Assembly (NCBI GenBank): GCA_017382915.1
Contig: JAFNZJ010000053.1
Location: 1 to 7,348 of the forward strand
Source of the DNA: Clostridia bacterium
GTDB taxonomy: Bacteria > Bacillota > Clostridia > Oscillospirales > Acutalibacteraceae
Direction: 5' to 3'
Length of the DNA: 7,348 bases
Shown here: positions 1-6,179 of the stretch, piece after piece
How the letters are laid out: every line of letters starts with the position of its first letter
Numbering within the stretch: the first letter of the stretch is position 1
Notes under the pieces: model-generated
Told to the model about the DNA's origin: nothing
Databases searched by the model: none
The model's input: the letters and a program-made list of their open reading frames with translations, nothing else
Made by a program: the position numbers and the translations under genes

Positions 1-1
1 A

Positions 2-61
2 TTTTTTGTCACTGCTGCACTTTATACAGTAATCTTTATAAAAGATAAGAATTTTGTATAG
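2..61 (+). CDS. possible 3' end of a plus-strand membrane protein
   Basis: One plus-strand frame is open from the window edge to a TAG at 59-61. It reads as a hydrophobic stretch (FFVTAALYTVIFI) followed by a short charged tail (KDKNFV), which resembles the last membrane helix and cytoplasmic end of a membrane protein. Only 19 codons are visible, so chance is a real alternative and no family can be named. It would be convergent with the minus-strand fragment that ends at 172, with a short hairpin repeat and a terminator between the two. That layout is typical of two genes facing each other. Confidence 0.25.
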   Translation, partial: FFVTAALYTVIFIKDKNFV

Positions 62-89
62 GATCCCCGGATCAAGTCCGAGGATGACA
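61..89. repeat. short GC-rich hairpin repeat, dispersed-repeat type
   Basis: ATCCCCGGA and TCCGAGGAT (one mismatch) flank a TCAAG loop, making a compact palindrome in otherwise very AT-rich sequence. The block begins immediately after the possible TAG stop of the plus-strand frame. The wording (GGATCCCCGGATCAAG and GAGGATGAC) resembles small intergenic palindromic repeats seen in many copies in some bacterial genomes; that resemblance is from memory. Only one copy lies in this window, so repetition itself is not shown here. Confidence 0.4.
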
Positions 90-94
90 ATGAT

Positions 95-135
95 AAAAAA
101 AACACCCAACACAAAAGAAACCTTTGTGTTGGGTG
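95..135 (-). terminator. intrinsic terminator of the truncated minus-strand gene
   Basis: CACCCAACACAAA at 103-115 pairs perfectly over 13 bp with 123-135 around a 7-nt loop. In the minus-strand direction it is followed by eight Ts (the A run at 95-102). This is a textbook rho-independent terminator, about 35 nt beyond the stop codon of the fragment at 172-279. There is no T tract on the plus side, so it mainly serves minus-strand transcription. Confidence 0.88.
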
Positions 136-153
136 AATGTTAGATTAGGCTAA

Positions 154-176
154 AATAATAGTTAAAAACTATTATT
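154..176 (-). other. AT-rich inverted repeat over the tandem stop codons
   Basis: AATAATAG (154-161) and CTATTATT (169-176) form a perfect 8-bp inverted repeat with a 7-nt spacer. It covers the TAA (172-174) and the adjacent in-frame TAG (169-171) of the minus-strand fragment. Being AT-only except for one pair, it would be a weak structure, and it may follow simply from the tandem stops. It has no T tract of its own; the real terminator lies further on at 95-135. Confidence 0.4.
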
Positions 177-279
177 CAATTTCTACAGATTTTAATTTAA
201 TGTCGATACTGTCTGTATCTGCGCCAGTCCATTCATTAGCATTGTTATAATTATAAGGAATATCTGTTAGGAAAATCAG
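172..279 (-). pseudogene. C-terminal remnant of an unidentified protein, 5' end lost at a GC-rich junction
   Basis: The minus-strand frame ending in TAA at 172-174 reads ...IFLTDIPYNYNNANEW, then TGADTDSIDIKLKSVEIE. It looks genuinely coding: the codon use is AT-biased like the neighbours, tandem stops (TAA TAG) end it, and a strong terminator lies just downstream. The alternating polar/hydrophobic end suggests beta strands, as in secreted or surface beta-sandwich proteins, but the family is not recognised. Upstream, the frame runs into the GC-rich block (about 277-400) and meets a TGA at 358-360 without an ATG, so no complete gene exists here. It is the tail of a different gene from the truncated valS that enters the block from the other side. 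Whether the break is biological or an assembly join cannot be told from sequence. Confidence 0.6.
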
Positions 280-400
280 TTGCGTTAGCGCTGTGCAAGG
301 CGGCGACCGAAGGGAGCCGGCCACGCTGTGAGTTTGCTTGCAAACGAAAACCCGCGTTCAGCGGGTGGCAGCGGGCTGGAGCGAATGCGGAACCTGGCGC
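277..400. repeat. compact GC-rich hairpin-rich block at a gene-breaking junction
   Basis: By hand count 79 of 120 bases in 281-400 are G or C, against 34 of 120 in 161-280 and 57 of 120 in 411-530. The change is sharp on both sides. The block is full of short inverted repeats: GTTTGC/GCAAAC at 332-345 (2-nt loop), CCCGC/GCGGG at 351-365, and a GGGAGCC region that can pair with GGC-rich sequence nearby. CAGCGGG occurs twice (359-365 and 370-376). Two of the three minus-strand frames are open by composition, but the peptides are low-complexity and not family-like. I read it as a small dispersed repeat or mobile-type element of foreign composition. No transposase, terminal repeat or target duplication is visible, and its exact ends are uncertain by several bases. 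Confidence 0.5.
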
Positions 401-1463
401 GTGGCTCAACAACACTGTTACAGCGGTAGCAGGAGCCAACATTGTGCTTCATAGGCTCCACCTTTACTAAAAAGCCAAGTTCTTCAAGCTCTTTAACAAC
501 TGCCTTGCGTGCCGTATAGCGGTCCATACCACAGAATTTTCCGCCGTTTTCGTTAATAACGGCTTCATCGGTCATAATATTTATAACCGGCAAATTATGT
601 CTAAGACCTACCTCAAAGTCGTTGGGGTCGTGTGCAGGGGTGATTTTAACAACGCCTGTACCAAAATCCATTTCAACATATTCATCGGCAACAATAGGAA
701 TTTCACGATTCATAATAGGAAGTGTAACTGTTTTGCCGATTAAATCTTTATAACGCTCATCATTGGGGTGAACAGCTACGGCGGTATCACCCATCATTGT
801 TTCGGGACGGGTTGTTGCCAGTTCTAAATAACCGCTACCATCGGTAATGGGATAGCGCAAATGCCAAAAGCTACCGTCCTTTTCTTCATAGGTAACCTCT
901 GCATCGGAAATTGATGTTTTACAGTGGGGGCACCAGTTAATAATGCGCTCACCACGGTAAATAAGACCTTTTTCATAAAGTCTTACAAAAACCTCTTTAA
1001 CGGCTTTTGAACAACCCTCATCCAAGGTAAAGCGCTCACGCTGCCAATCGCAGGACGAGCCAAGCTTTTTAAGCTGGGATATAATGCGACTGCCAAACTT
1101 ATCACGCCATGCCCAAGCGCGCTCTAAAAAGCCTTCACGGCCAATATCCTCTTTAGTAATGCCCTCAGCCTTCATTGCTTCAACAATTTTTGCCTCAGTA
1201 GCGATGGATGCGTGGTCGGTACCCGGCATCCAAAGGGTAGAATAACCCTGCATTCTGCGAAAACGGATAAGAATATCCTGCAAGGTGTTATCCAAGGCGT
1301 GACCCATATGAAGCTGGCCGGTGATGTTTGGTGGTGGTATAACAATAGTATATGGCTTTTTATCGGGGTCGGGTTCGGCGTGGAAATAATTACCCTTTAC
1401 CCAAAAGTCATATATTCTGTCTTCAACCTCAGACGGGTTGTAGGTTTTTGCAATATCTTTCAC
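285..1463 (-). CDS. valS: valyl-tRNA synthetase, 3'-truncated (valS)
   Basis: Cytoplasmic ValRS charges tRNA-Val and edits mischarged Thr. About 354 authentic residues remain of a family length near 880. Visible are the class I HIGH motif as HMGH (residues 52-55, after PPPNITG), GTDHASIATE (81-90), WCPHC (177-181), and the CP1 editing domain with TTRPET (217-222) and a GTGVVKITPAHD stretch (268-279). The last native motif, GSCYRCNSVVEP, ends at residue 354 (position 402). There the catalytic core should continue, but the frame enters the GC-rich block, adds about 38 unrelated residues and stops at TAA 285-287. KMSKS, the anticodon-binding domain and the C-terminal coiled coil are missing, so the product cannot be a working synthetase. 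The start is the GTG at 1461-1463: GGAGG lies 7 nt upstream, residues align from there, and the further-upstream ATG at 1538 lies inside the -35 box. Identity is certain; whether the truncation is real is not. Confidence 0.9.
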   Translation of the reverse strand: MKDIAKTYNPSEVEDRIYDFWVKGNYFHAEPDPDKKPYTIVIPPPNITGQLHMGHALDNTLQDILIRFRRMQGYSTLWMPGTDHASIATEAKIVEAMKAEGITKEDIGREGFLERAWAWRDKFGSRIISQLKKLGSSCDWQRERFTLDEGCSKAVKEVFVRLYEKGLIYRGERIINWCPHCKTSISDAEVTYEEKDGSFWHLRYPITDGSGYLELATTRPETMMGDTAVAVHPNDERYKDLIGKTVTLPIMNREIPIVADEYVEMDFGTGVVKITPAHDPNDFEVGLRHNLPVINIMTDEAVINENGGKFCGMDRYTARKAVVKELEELGFLVKVEPMKHNVGSCYRCNSVVEPRARFRIRSSPLPPAERGFSFASKLTAWPAPFGRRLAQR

Positions 1464-1470
1464 TTTAAGA

Positions 1471-1475
1471 CCTCC
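1471..1475 (-). promoter_or_regulatory. ribosome binding site fixing the valS GTG start
   Basis: A perfect GGAGG in minus orientation sits 7 nt before the GTG at 1461-1463. No comparable site precedes the in-frame ATG at 1538. This decides the start and removes 25 non-homologous residues from the longest open frame. Confidence 0.85.
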
Positions 1476-1509
1476 AAAAGTGCTTAAATATAATATAAAT
1501 GTGTTATAT

Positions 1510-1538
1510 ATGATATAACTAACTTGTCTTTTTGTCAA
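1510..1538 (-). promoter_or_regulatory. sigma-A-type promoter of valS
   Basis: On the minus strand TTGACA (1538-1533) is followed after exactly 17 bp by TATCAT (1515-1510), a six-of-six -35 and five-of-six -10 match. Transcription should begin near 1503, leaving a leader of only about 40 nt before the GTG start. valS therefore has its own strong promoter. The short leader leaves no room for a T-box riboswitch, the usual control of valS in many Firmicutes. Confidence 0.8.
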
Positions 1539-1748
1539 TAATTAAAGGAAAATTAAGCAAAAATAATGCCATGCTTTACCATTAATTATTGAAGTCAAAT
1601 TAAGCATAATACTACTGTCAGCTAAATAAAATTGCTTGCGTTTGTGCGGTTAAAATAGTTGAAATACAGTCACGAAAAAGTAGATAATACCAAGGCTATT
1701 TAAAATCTGAACAGTACTTCATAAATCTTAACCGAATAAGTTGCTGAC
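1539..1748. other. intergenic stretch with no recognised gene or RNA
   Basis: This is AT-rich sequence between the parC-like gene's downstream hairpin and the valS promoter. I checked both strands for open frames with a start and a ribosome site, and for T-box, tRNA and strong hairpin structure, and found none. The few ATG codons run into stops within about ten codons. A TTGACT at about 1590 on the minus strand has no matching -10 box at usable spacing. Together with the hairpin (1749-1774) and the valS promoter this accounts for the whole 315-bp gap between the two genes. Confidence 0.6.
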
Positions 1749-1774
1749 CGGCGGATAGTTTTTGCTATCCGCCG
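1749..1774 (-). terminator. GC-rich hairpin just after the parC-like gene (terminator without T tract)
   Basis: CGGCGGATAG (1749-1758) and CTATCCGCCG (1765-1774) form a perfect 10-bp stem with a 6-nt loop, starting 4 nt past the TAA of the parC-like gene. The stem is strong, but the minus-strand sequence after it (GTCAGCAACTTATTC) lacks a run of Ts. It may be a weak or factor-dependent terminator, or a 3'-end stabilising hairpin of the topoisomerase mRNA. Confidence 0.55.
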
Positions 1775-1778
1775 ATAT

Positions 1779-4019
1779 TTATATTAGGCTAATTTGTTCT
1801 GCCTGCTCCTCTGCCGAAGGCAGACTACCTGCAGCAGGTAGGGTTTTAGTGCGGTAACGGTGCGGCTTTTTAAGTCTGCCGTCAACATAAATTTCAGTGG
1901 CAAATATTCTTTGACCCTTTTTCTGTGTCATAACGGCAACACCGTTATTATTACGGGTGGTTTTGGTAACCAAAGCACCGCTATGAAGCAACAACATACG
2001 GCCGTTGGTTGAGGTTAAAAGCACCTCTGCATCCTCTTTTAAAGCGATAATTGAGTGCAGTGTGAATTTATCAGAAAAAGCGGCAATAAGCTTTTTACGG
2101 TTGGTTTTGGTGGCATATGCCGAAAGGTCAACCTTTGAAACGCGTCCATTTTCAAACACAAATAAAAGTGTGCCCTTATAATCTCTGGTGTGGACCATAG
2201 CAATGGTGGTCTCCCCGTCCTCCATACCAAGCTTGGCAGGAATGTAATCACCAAGCAGACTGGCTTTACCGTCTGCAAAGTCGGCAGTTTTTGCCTTATA
2301 AACCTGACATTTATTGGTAAAGAACAGCAGGTCATCGGCATTGGTTGCCTCCACCTCGGTGATAAGTTCATCACCCTCTTTAAGTTTTTGCTCACCGCTC
2401 ATTCTAAGAGAAAGTGGTGTTATTTTCTTAAAGTAGCCATCACGGGTAAAGAACAGGTGAACAGGTGATTCATCAACAACCACATCTTCTGCCACATCAT
2501 CCTGAACGCTGTCATAAATAATGGCAGTTTTACGGGGTTTAGCATACTTTTTAATAACCTCTTCAAGCTCTTTAACCATTATGGAATTAACCTTGCGTTT
2601 ACTGTTAAGGGTTTCTTCCATATCGGCAATTTCTTGTTCTAGGGTTTCAATATCCTTAAGTCTTTTAAGAATATACTCGCGGTTTAAGTGGCGCAGTTTA
2701 ATTTCTGCAACATGCTCAGCCTGGGTTTCATCAATGCCAAAACCAATCATAAGGTTGGGCACAACATCCTTTTCCTCTTCGGTTTCGCGCACGATTTTAA
2801 TTGCCTTATCAATATCAAGCAAAATTTTTGAAAGACCCTTAAGCAAATGAAGTTTTCTTTTTGCCTTATCCAAAGCAAAATAAACCCTGCGGCGTATACA
2901 TTCAAAACGGAAGGCTATCCATTCGGTTAAAATTTCACGCACACCCATAACCTTTGGTGATGCAGCTATAAGTATATTAAAGTTGCATGAGAAGGTGTCC
3001 TGCAAGGGGGTGAGCTTGAAAAGGCGGTTCATAAGCTTATCGGGGTCGGTACCGCGTTTTAAATCAATGGCAATTTTAAGGCCCCTAAGGTCGGTTTCAT
3101 CGCGGATGTCATTGATTTCGGTAATCTTTTTAGCCTTTACAAGTTCAACAACCTTTTCAATAATTGCTTCGGTAGTGGTGGTGGGCGGAATTTCGGTTAT
3201 TTCAATACAGTTTGCCGATTTATCATAATTATAAACACCGCGCACCTTAAAGCCGCCGCGACCTGTTTCATAAATTTTTTCCATTGCTTCGCGGTCGTAT
3301 AAAAGCTGACCGCCTATTGGAAAGTCGGGGGCTAAAAGGGTATCCATAATATTTGCCTCATCATCCTTAATAAGGGCAATGGTGGTTTTACACACCTCCT
3401 CCAAATTAAAGGGGCAAATTGAACTTGCCATACCTGCCGCAATACCCATATTTGCATTAACAAGTACGGTTGGGAAGGTTACGGGGAATAAGGTTGGCTC
3501 CTTCATAGTGGCATCATAGTTGTCAACAAAGTCAACCGTATCTTTATCAATATCAGCAAAAAGTTCAGCCGCTATAGGGGCAAGCTTGGCCTCGGTATAA
3601 CGGGCGGCGGCACACTGCATATCACGGGAATAGGCTTTACCAAAGCTACCCTTTGATGCAACAAAGGGGTGAAGCAATGCGGCGTGTCCTTCAGAAAGGC
3701 GCACCATAGTGTCATAAATAGCGGCATCACCGTGGGGGTTAAGCTGCATGGTACGACCAACAATATTTGCCGATTTAATGGTACCGCCATTTAGCAAGTT
3801 CATAGTATACATAGTATAAAGAAGTTTGCGGTGTGAAGGCTTAAAACCATCAATTTCGGGGATAGCACGCGATATGATAACACTCATTGCGTAGGGCATA
3901 AAGTTAGATTTTAAGGTTTCACTAACCTGCTGCTCAACAATGGTGCCTGCACCTGCAATATATGCATTAGGCTCGGCCTTTGGGGCGGCCTCGGCTTTTT
4001 TTGATTTTCTGGGAGCCAT
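1779..4019 (-). CDS. parC: type IIA DNA topoisomerase subunit A, ParC/GyrA-like
   Basis: This is the DNA breakage-reunion subunit of a type IIA topoisomerase, pairing with the ATPase subunit encoded 45 bp upstream. Its 746 residues start with a lysine/alanine-rich tail (1-18). The winged-helix/tower core follows, with catalytic Tyr141 in AAARYTEAKL preceded by Arg140, then a charged coiled-coil region (about 380-500) and a short C-terminal domain (about 519-715). At least four beta-pinwheel-type repeats show there (FFTRDGYFKKI, FFTNKCQVYKAK, FVFENGRVSKVD, TSTNGRMLLLHS). No GyrA box (QRRGGKG) is present, which favours a topoisomerase IV (decatenase) or gyrase-like paralogue over true gyrase. 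The core is divergent: HPHGDS is NPHGDA (94-99), and PDVRDGLKP is PEIDGFKP, one residue shorter. AAGGAG precedes the ATG. The type IIA assignment is firm; the symbol is the best fit but could be a third paralogue. Confidence 0.85.
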   Translation of the reverse strand: MAPRKSKKAEAAPKAEPNAYIAGAGTIVEQQVSETLKSNFMPYAMSVIISRAIPEIDGFKPSHRKLLYTMYTMNLLNGGTIKSANIVGRTMQLNPHGDAAIYDTMVRLSEGHAALLHPFVASKGSFGKAYSRDMQCAAARYTEAKLAPIAAELFADIDKDTVDFVDNYDATMKEPTLFPVTFPTVLVNANMGIAAGMASSICPFNLEEVCKTTIALIKDDEANIMDTLLAPDFPIGGQLLYDREAMEKIYETGRGGFKVRGVYNYDKSANCIEITEIPPTTTTEAIIEKVVELVKAKKITEINDIRDETDLRGLKIAIDLKRGTDPDKLMNRLFKLTPLQDTFSCNFNILIAASPKVMGVREILTEWIAFRFECIRRRVYFALDKAKRKLHLLKGLSKILLDIDKAIKIVRETEEEKDVVPNLMIGFGIDETQAEHVAEIKLRHLNREYILKRLKDIETLEQEIADMEETLNSKRKVNSIMVKELEEVIKKYAKPRKTAIIYDSVQDDVAEDVVVDESPVHLFFTRDGYFKKITPLSLRMSGEQKLKEGDELITEVEATNADDLLFFTNKCQVYKAKTADFADGKASLLGDYIPAKLGMEDGETTIAMVHTRDYKGTLLFVFENGRVSKVDLSAYATKTNRKKLIAAFSDKFTLHSIIALKEDAEVLLTSTNGRMLLLHSGALVTKTTRNNNGVAVMTQKKGQRIFATEIYVDGRLKKPHRYRTKTLPAAGSLPSAEEQAEQISLI

Positions 4020-4064
4020 AAAATAATACTCTCCTTAAAAATAGTGTAATAAACTTAAAGTGTT

Positions 4065-6044
4065 TTAGCTAATATCTGCATCTTCATAATACAGATAACC
4101 GTTTTCAGCAATATAATCTTTTCTGCCCTGCAAATTATCACCCAAAAGCAGGTCAAACATTTCGCTGGTTTGAGCGGCATCTTCAGGTAAGATTTTAACC
4201 AAACGGCGGGTTGTGGGATTCATTGTAGTAAGGTTCATCATATCGGGTTGGTTTTCACCAAGTCCCTTTGAACGCTGAAGATTATATTTTGCATCGCCTA
4301 TTTTTTCTAAAATGTCTTTTTTCTCATTTTCATCATAGGCAAAATAGGTCATATCCTTAGTGTTAATTTCATAAAGCGGGGTTTCGGCTATAAACACCCT
4401 ACCCTGCTCAATCAAAGTGGGCATTAAGCGGTAAATCATGGTTAAAATAAGTGTGCGGATATGGAAGCCGTCAACATCGGCATCGGTACATATTATAACC
4501 TTGCTCCAACGCAGGTTATCAATATTAAAGGTTGAAAGGTCTTTAGCCTTATTTTTAACCTCAACACCGCAACCCAATACCTTAATAAGGTCGGTTATGA
4601 TTTCACTTTTAAAGATTTTATCATATTCAGCCTTAAGGCAGTTTAAGATTTTGCCCCTAACAGGCATAATGGCCTGAAAAGCGGCATCACGAGCCAGTTT
4701 ACAAGAACCTAAAGCCGAATCACCCTCAACTATATACAGCTCACGCTCAGCAACATCACGGCTACGACAATCAACAAACTTTTGAACACGGTTAACCATA
4801 TCATTTTTGGTTTGCATGGTGTTTTTAATGTTAAGGCGTTCACGCTCACTTCTTTCGCGGCTACGCTTATTTATAAGCACCTGCTCGGCAATTTTTTCAG
4901 CATCGGCACGATTTTCAATAAAATAAATTTCAAGCTGATGGCGGAAGAAATCAACCATAGCCTCATAAATAAATTTATTATTTATGGCCTTTTTGGTTTG
5001 GTTTTCATAAGAGGTTTGGGTTGAAAATGATGAAATAACCACTATTAAGCTTTCTTCAACATCTGAAAAGCCTATTTTGCTTTCATTTTTTTGGTACTTA
5101 TTATTTTGTTTTAGGTAATTATCAATTTGGGCAACAAATGCCTGACGAACTGCCTTTTCGGGTGCGCCGCCATATTCAAGCCAGCTGGAGTTATGATAAT
5201 ACTCTTTCAAATGCACTTGGTTTGAAAAAGCAACGGCCGCCTTGATTTTAACCTTATAATCAGGCTTATCGGCACGGTCACGACCTACCCTTTCGGTTTG
5301 CCAAAACTGAATTGGGGTAAGGGCTTTTTCCTCAACAAGTTCTTTGGTGTAGTCTAAAATGCCGTTTTGATAGCAGAATTCATAGGTTTCAAACTTACTG
5401 CCGACCTGATTTTTAAGCACAAAGACAATACCATCATTAACAACTGCCTGACGCTTTAAAATGTCAAGGTAATAATCAACCGAAATGTTAATGTCGGTAA
5501 AAACCTCTAAATCGGGCTTCCAGCGGGTTTTGGTACCGGTATCTCTGCCGGAATATGGCTCCTTTTTAAGGCCGCCTACATTTTTACCCTTTTCAAAATG
5601 CAGGGTGTAAATGTAGCCGTCGCGCTTACTTTCAACATCCATATATTCAGATGCATACTGTGTTGAGCAAAGGCCAAGACCGTTAAGGCCAAGCGAAAAC
5701 TCATAGTTTTCACCGTCGTTGGTGTTATACTTACCACCGGCGTACATTTCACAATAAAGCAATTCCCAGTTGTAGCAGTTTTCACGGGTGTTAAAATCAA
5801 CAGGTATACCGCGCGCAAAGTCCTGCACCTCAATTGAGCCGTCGGTATAGGTGGTTACAATAATCTTTTTACCGTAACCCTCACGCGCTTCATCAATGGA
5901 GTTTGAAATAATTTCAAAAACCGAGTGCTGACAGCCCTCAATTCCGTCCGAGCCGAATATAACAGCAGGGCGCTTACGCACACGGTCCGCACCCTCTAAC
6001 TTTTGTATACTTTCGTTATTATATTCCACTGTTTTTTTAGGCAT
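4065..6044 (-). CDS. parE: type IIA DNA topoisomerase subunit B, ParE/GyrB-like ATPase
   Basis: This is the ATP-driven gate subunit of a type IIA topoisomerase, encoded directly upstream of its cleavage partner. Domains in order are: a GHKL ATPase with N-box EIISNSIDE (44-52, Glu44, Asn48, Asp51), VQDFARGIPV (73-82), a GLNGLG lid glycine box (119-124) and GTKTRWKPD (170-178); a transducer with the QTK loop at 349-351 (Lys351); a Toprim domain with ELYIVEGDSA (435-444, Glu440) and TDADVDG (520-526, Asp521, Asp523); and the closing QRSKGLGE (590-597) and TTMNP. At 659 residues it has the short GyrB/ParE form without the proteobacterial Toprim insert. Departures from consensus are notable: DDGRGIP is DFARGIP, GLHGVG is GLNGLG, EGDSAGG is EGDSALG, RYKGLGE is RSKGLGE. 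AAGGTGG lies about 9 nt before the ATG. ParE fits better than GyrB from context, but a divergent paralogue is possible. Confidence 0.87.
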   Translation of the reverse strand: MPKKTVEYNNESIQKLEGADRVRKRPAVIFGSDGIEGCQHSVFEIISNSIDEAREGYGKKIIVTTYTDGSIEVQDFARGIPVDFNTRENCYNWELLYCEMYAGGKYNTNDGENYEFSLGLNGLGLCSTQYASEYMDVESKRDGYIYTLHFEKGKNVGGLKKEPYSGRDTGTKTRWKPDLEVFTDINISVDYYLDILKRQAVVNDGIVFVLKNQVGSKFETYEFCYQNGILDYTKELVEEKALTPIQFWQTERVGRDRADKPDYKVKIKAAVAFSNQVHLKEYYHNSSWLEYGGAPEKAVRQAFVAQIDNYLKQNNKYQKNESKIGFSDVEESLIVVISSFSTQTSYENQTKKAINNKFIYEAMVDFFRHQLEIYFIENRADAEKIAEQVLINKRSRERSERERLNIKNTMQTKNDMVNRVQKFVDCRSRDVAERELYIVEGDSALGSCKLARDAAFQAIMPVRGKILNCLKAEYDKIFKSEIITDLIKVLGCGVEVKNKAKDLSTFNIDNLRWSKVIICTDADVDGFHIRTLILTMIYRLMPTLIEQGRVFIAETPLYEINTKDMTYFAYDENEKKDILEKIGDAKYNLQRSKGLGENQPDMMNLTTMNPTTRRLVKILPEDAAQTSEMFDLLLGDNLQGRKDYIAENGYLYYEDADIS

Positions 6045-6090
6045 TTATTTAATCCACCTTTATTTTAAATAAAAACAATTATACATATAT

Positions 6091-6120
6091 AATGTACACC
6101 ATATTTTGGGGTTATGTCAA
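6091..6120 (-). promoter_or_regulatory. promoter of the parE-parC-like operon
   Basis: On the minus strand TTGACA (6120-6115) is followed after 18 bp by TACATT (6096-6091), a perfect -35 and a four-of-six -10. The predicted start near 6084 gives a leader of about 40 nt to the parE-like ATG. It lies between the dapB terminator and the gene, so the topoisomerase pair is transcribed separately from dapA-dapB. No other promoter is seen in the 45-bp gap between the two topoisomerase genes, so they are probably one transcript. Confidence 0.7.
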
Positions 6121-6124
6121 GTGA

Positions 6125-6150
6125 ATTTTGCAAAATATTGAGTATTTTGC
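6125..6150. promoter_or_regulatory. operator-like palindromes just upstream of the parE-like promoter
   Basis: GCAAAATA (6130-6137) and TATTTTGC (6143-6150) form a perfect 8-bp inverted repeat with a 5-bp spacer. It overlaps a second perfect 12-bp palindrome, ATTTTGCAAAAT (6125-6136). The array ends 5 bp upstream of the -35 box. Two-fold symmetric sites with about 13-bp centre spacing are the usual footprint of dimeric regulators, and this position suits an activator, or a repressor contacting polymerase. It does not match LexA, CodY or other operators I recognise, and AT-rich sequence makes chance palindromes commoner. Confidence 0.4.
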
Positions 6151-6179
6151 CCTATTTTTACATTTTTTGGTATATAAAC

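Noticed and set aside
277..400. GC-rich block as an insertion sequence, integron site or tRNA
   Set aside because: It is too short for a transposase. No terminal inverted repeats, target duplication, attC-type core sites or cloverleaf with CCA end could be found.
251..442. 63-residue minus-strand frame across the GC-rich block
   Set aside because: It is out of frame with both flanking genes, lacks a ribosome site, and is open only because GC-rich sequence has few stops. Its ends are shadows of valS and of the C-terminal fragment.
1464..1538. Upstream in-frame ATG at 1538 as the valS start
   Set aside because: The extra 25 residues do not look like ValRS, no ribosome site precedes it, and the codon lies within the -35 box of the promoter. 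The GTG at 1463 has a perfect GGAGG.
1580..1600. Second promoter (TTGACT on the minus strand) upstream of valS
   Set aside because: No acceptable -10 hexamer occurs 15-19 bp away; the match is isolated in AT-rich sequence.
1539..1748. T-box riboswitch or small RNA upstream of valS
   Set aside because: There is no AGGGTGG-type T-box core, no specifier-loop stem and no terminator/antiterminator pair; the promoter lies downstream of this region.
2190..5024. Several 80-110 codon plus-strand frames within the topoisomerase genes
   Set aside because: All are antisense shadows of conserved coding sequence, without ribosome sites or family-like motifs.
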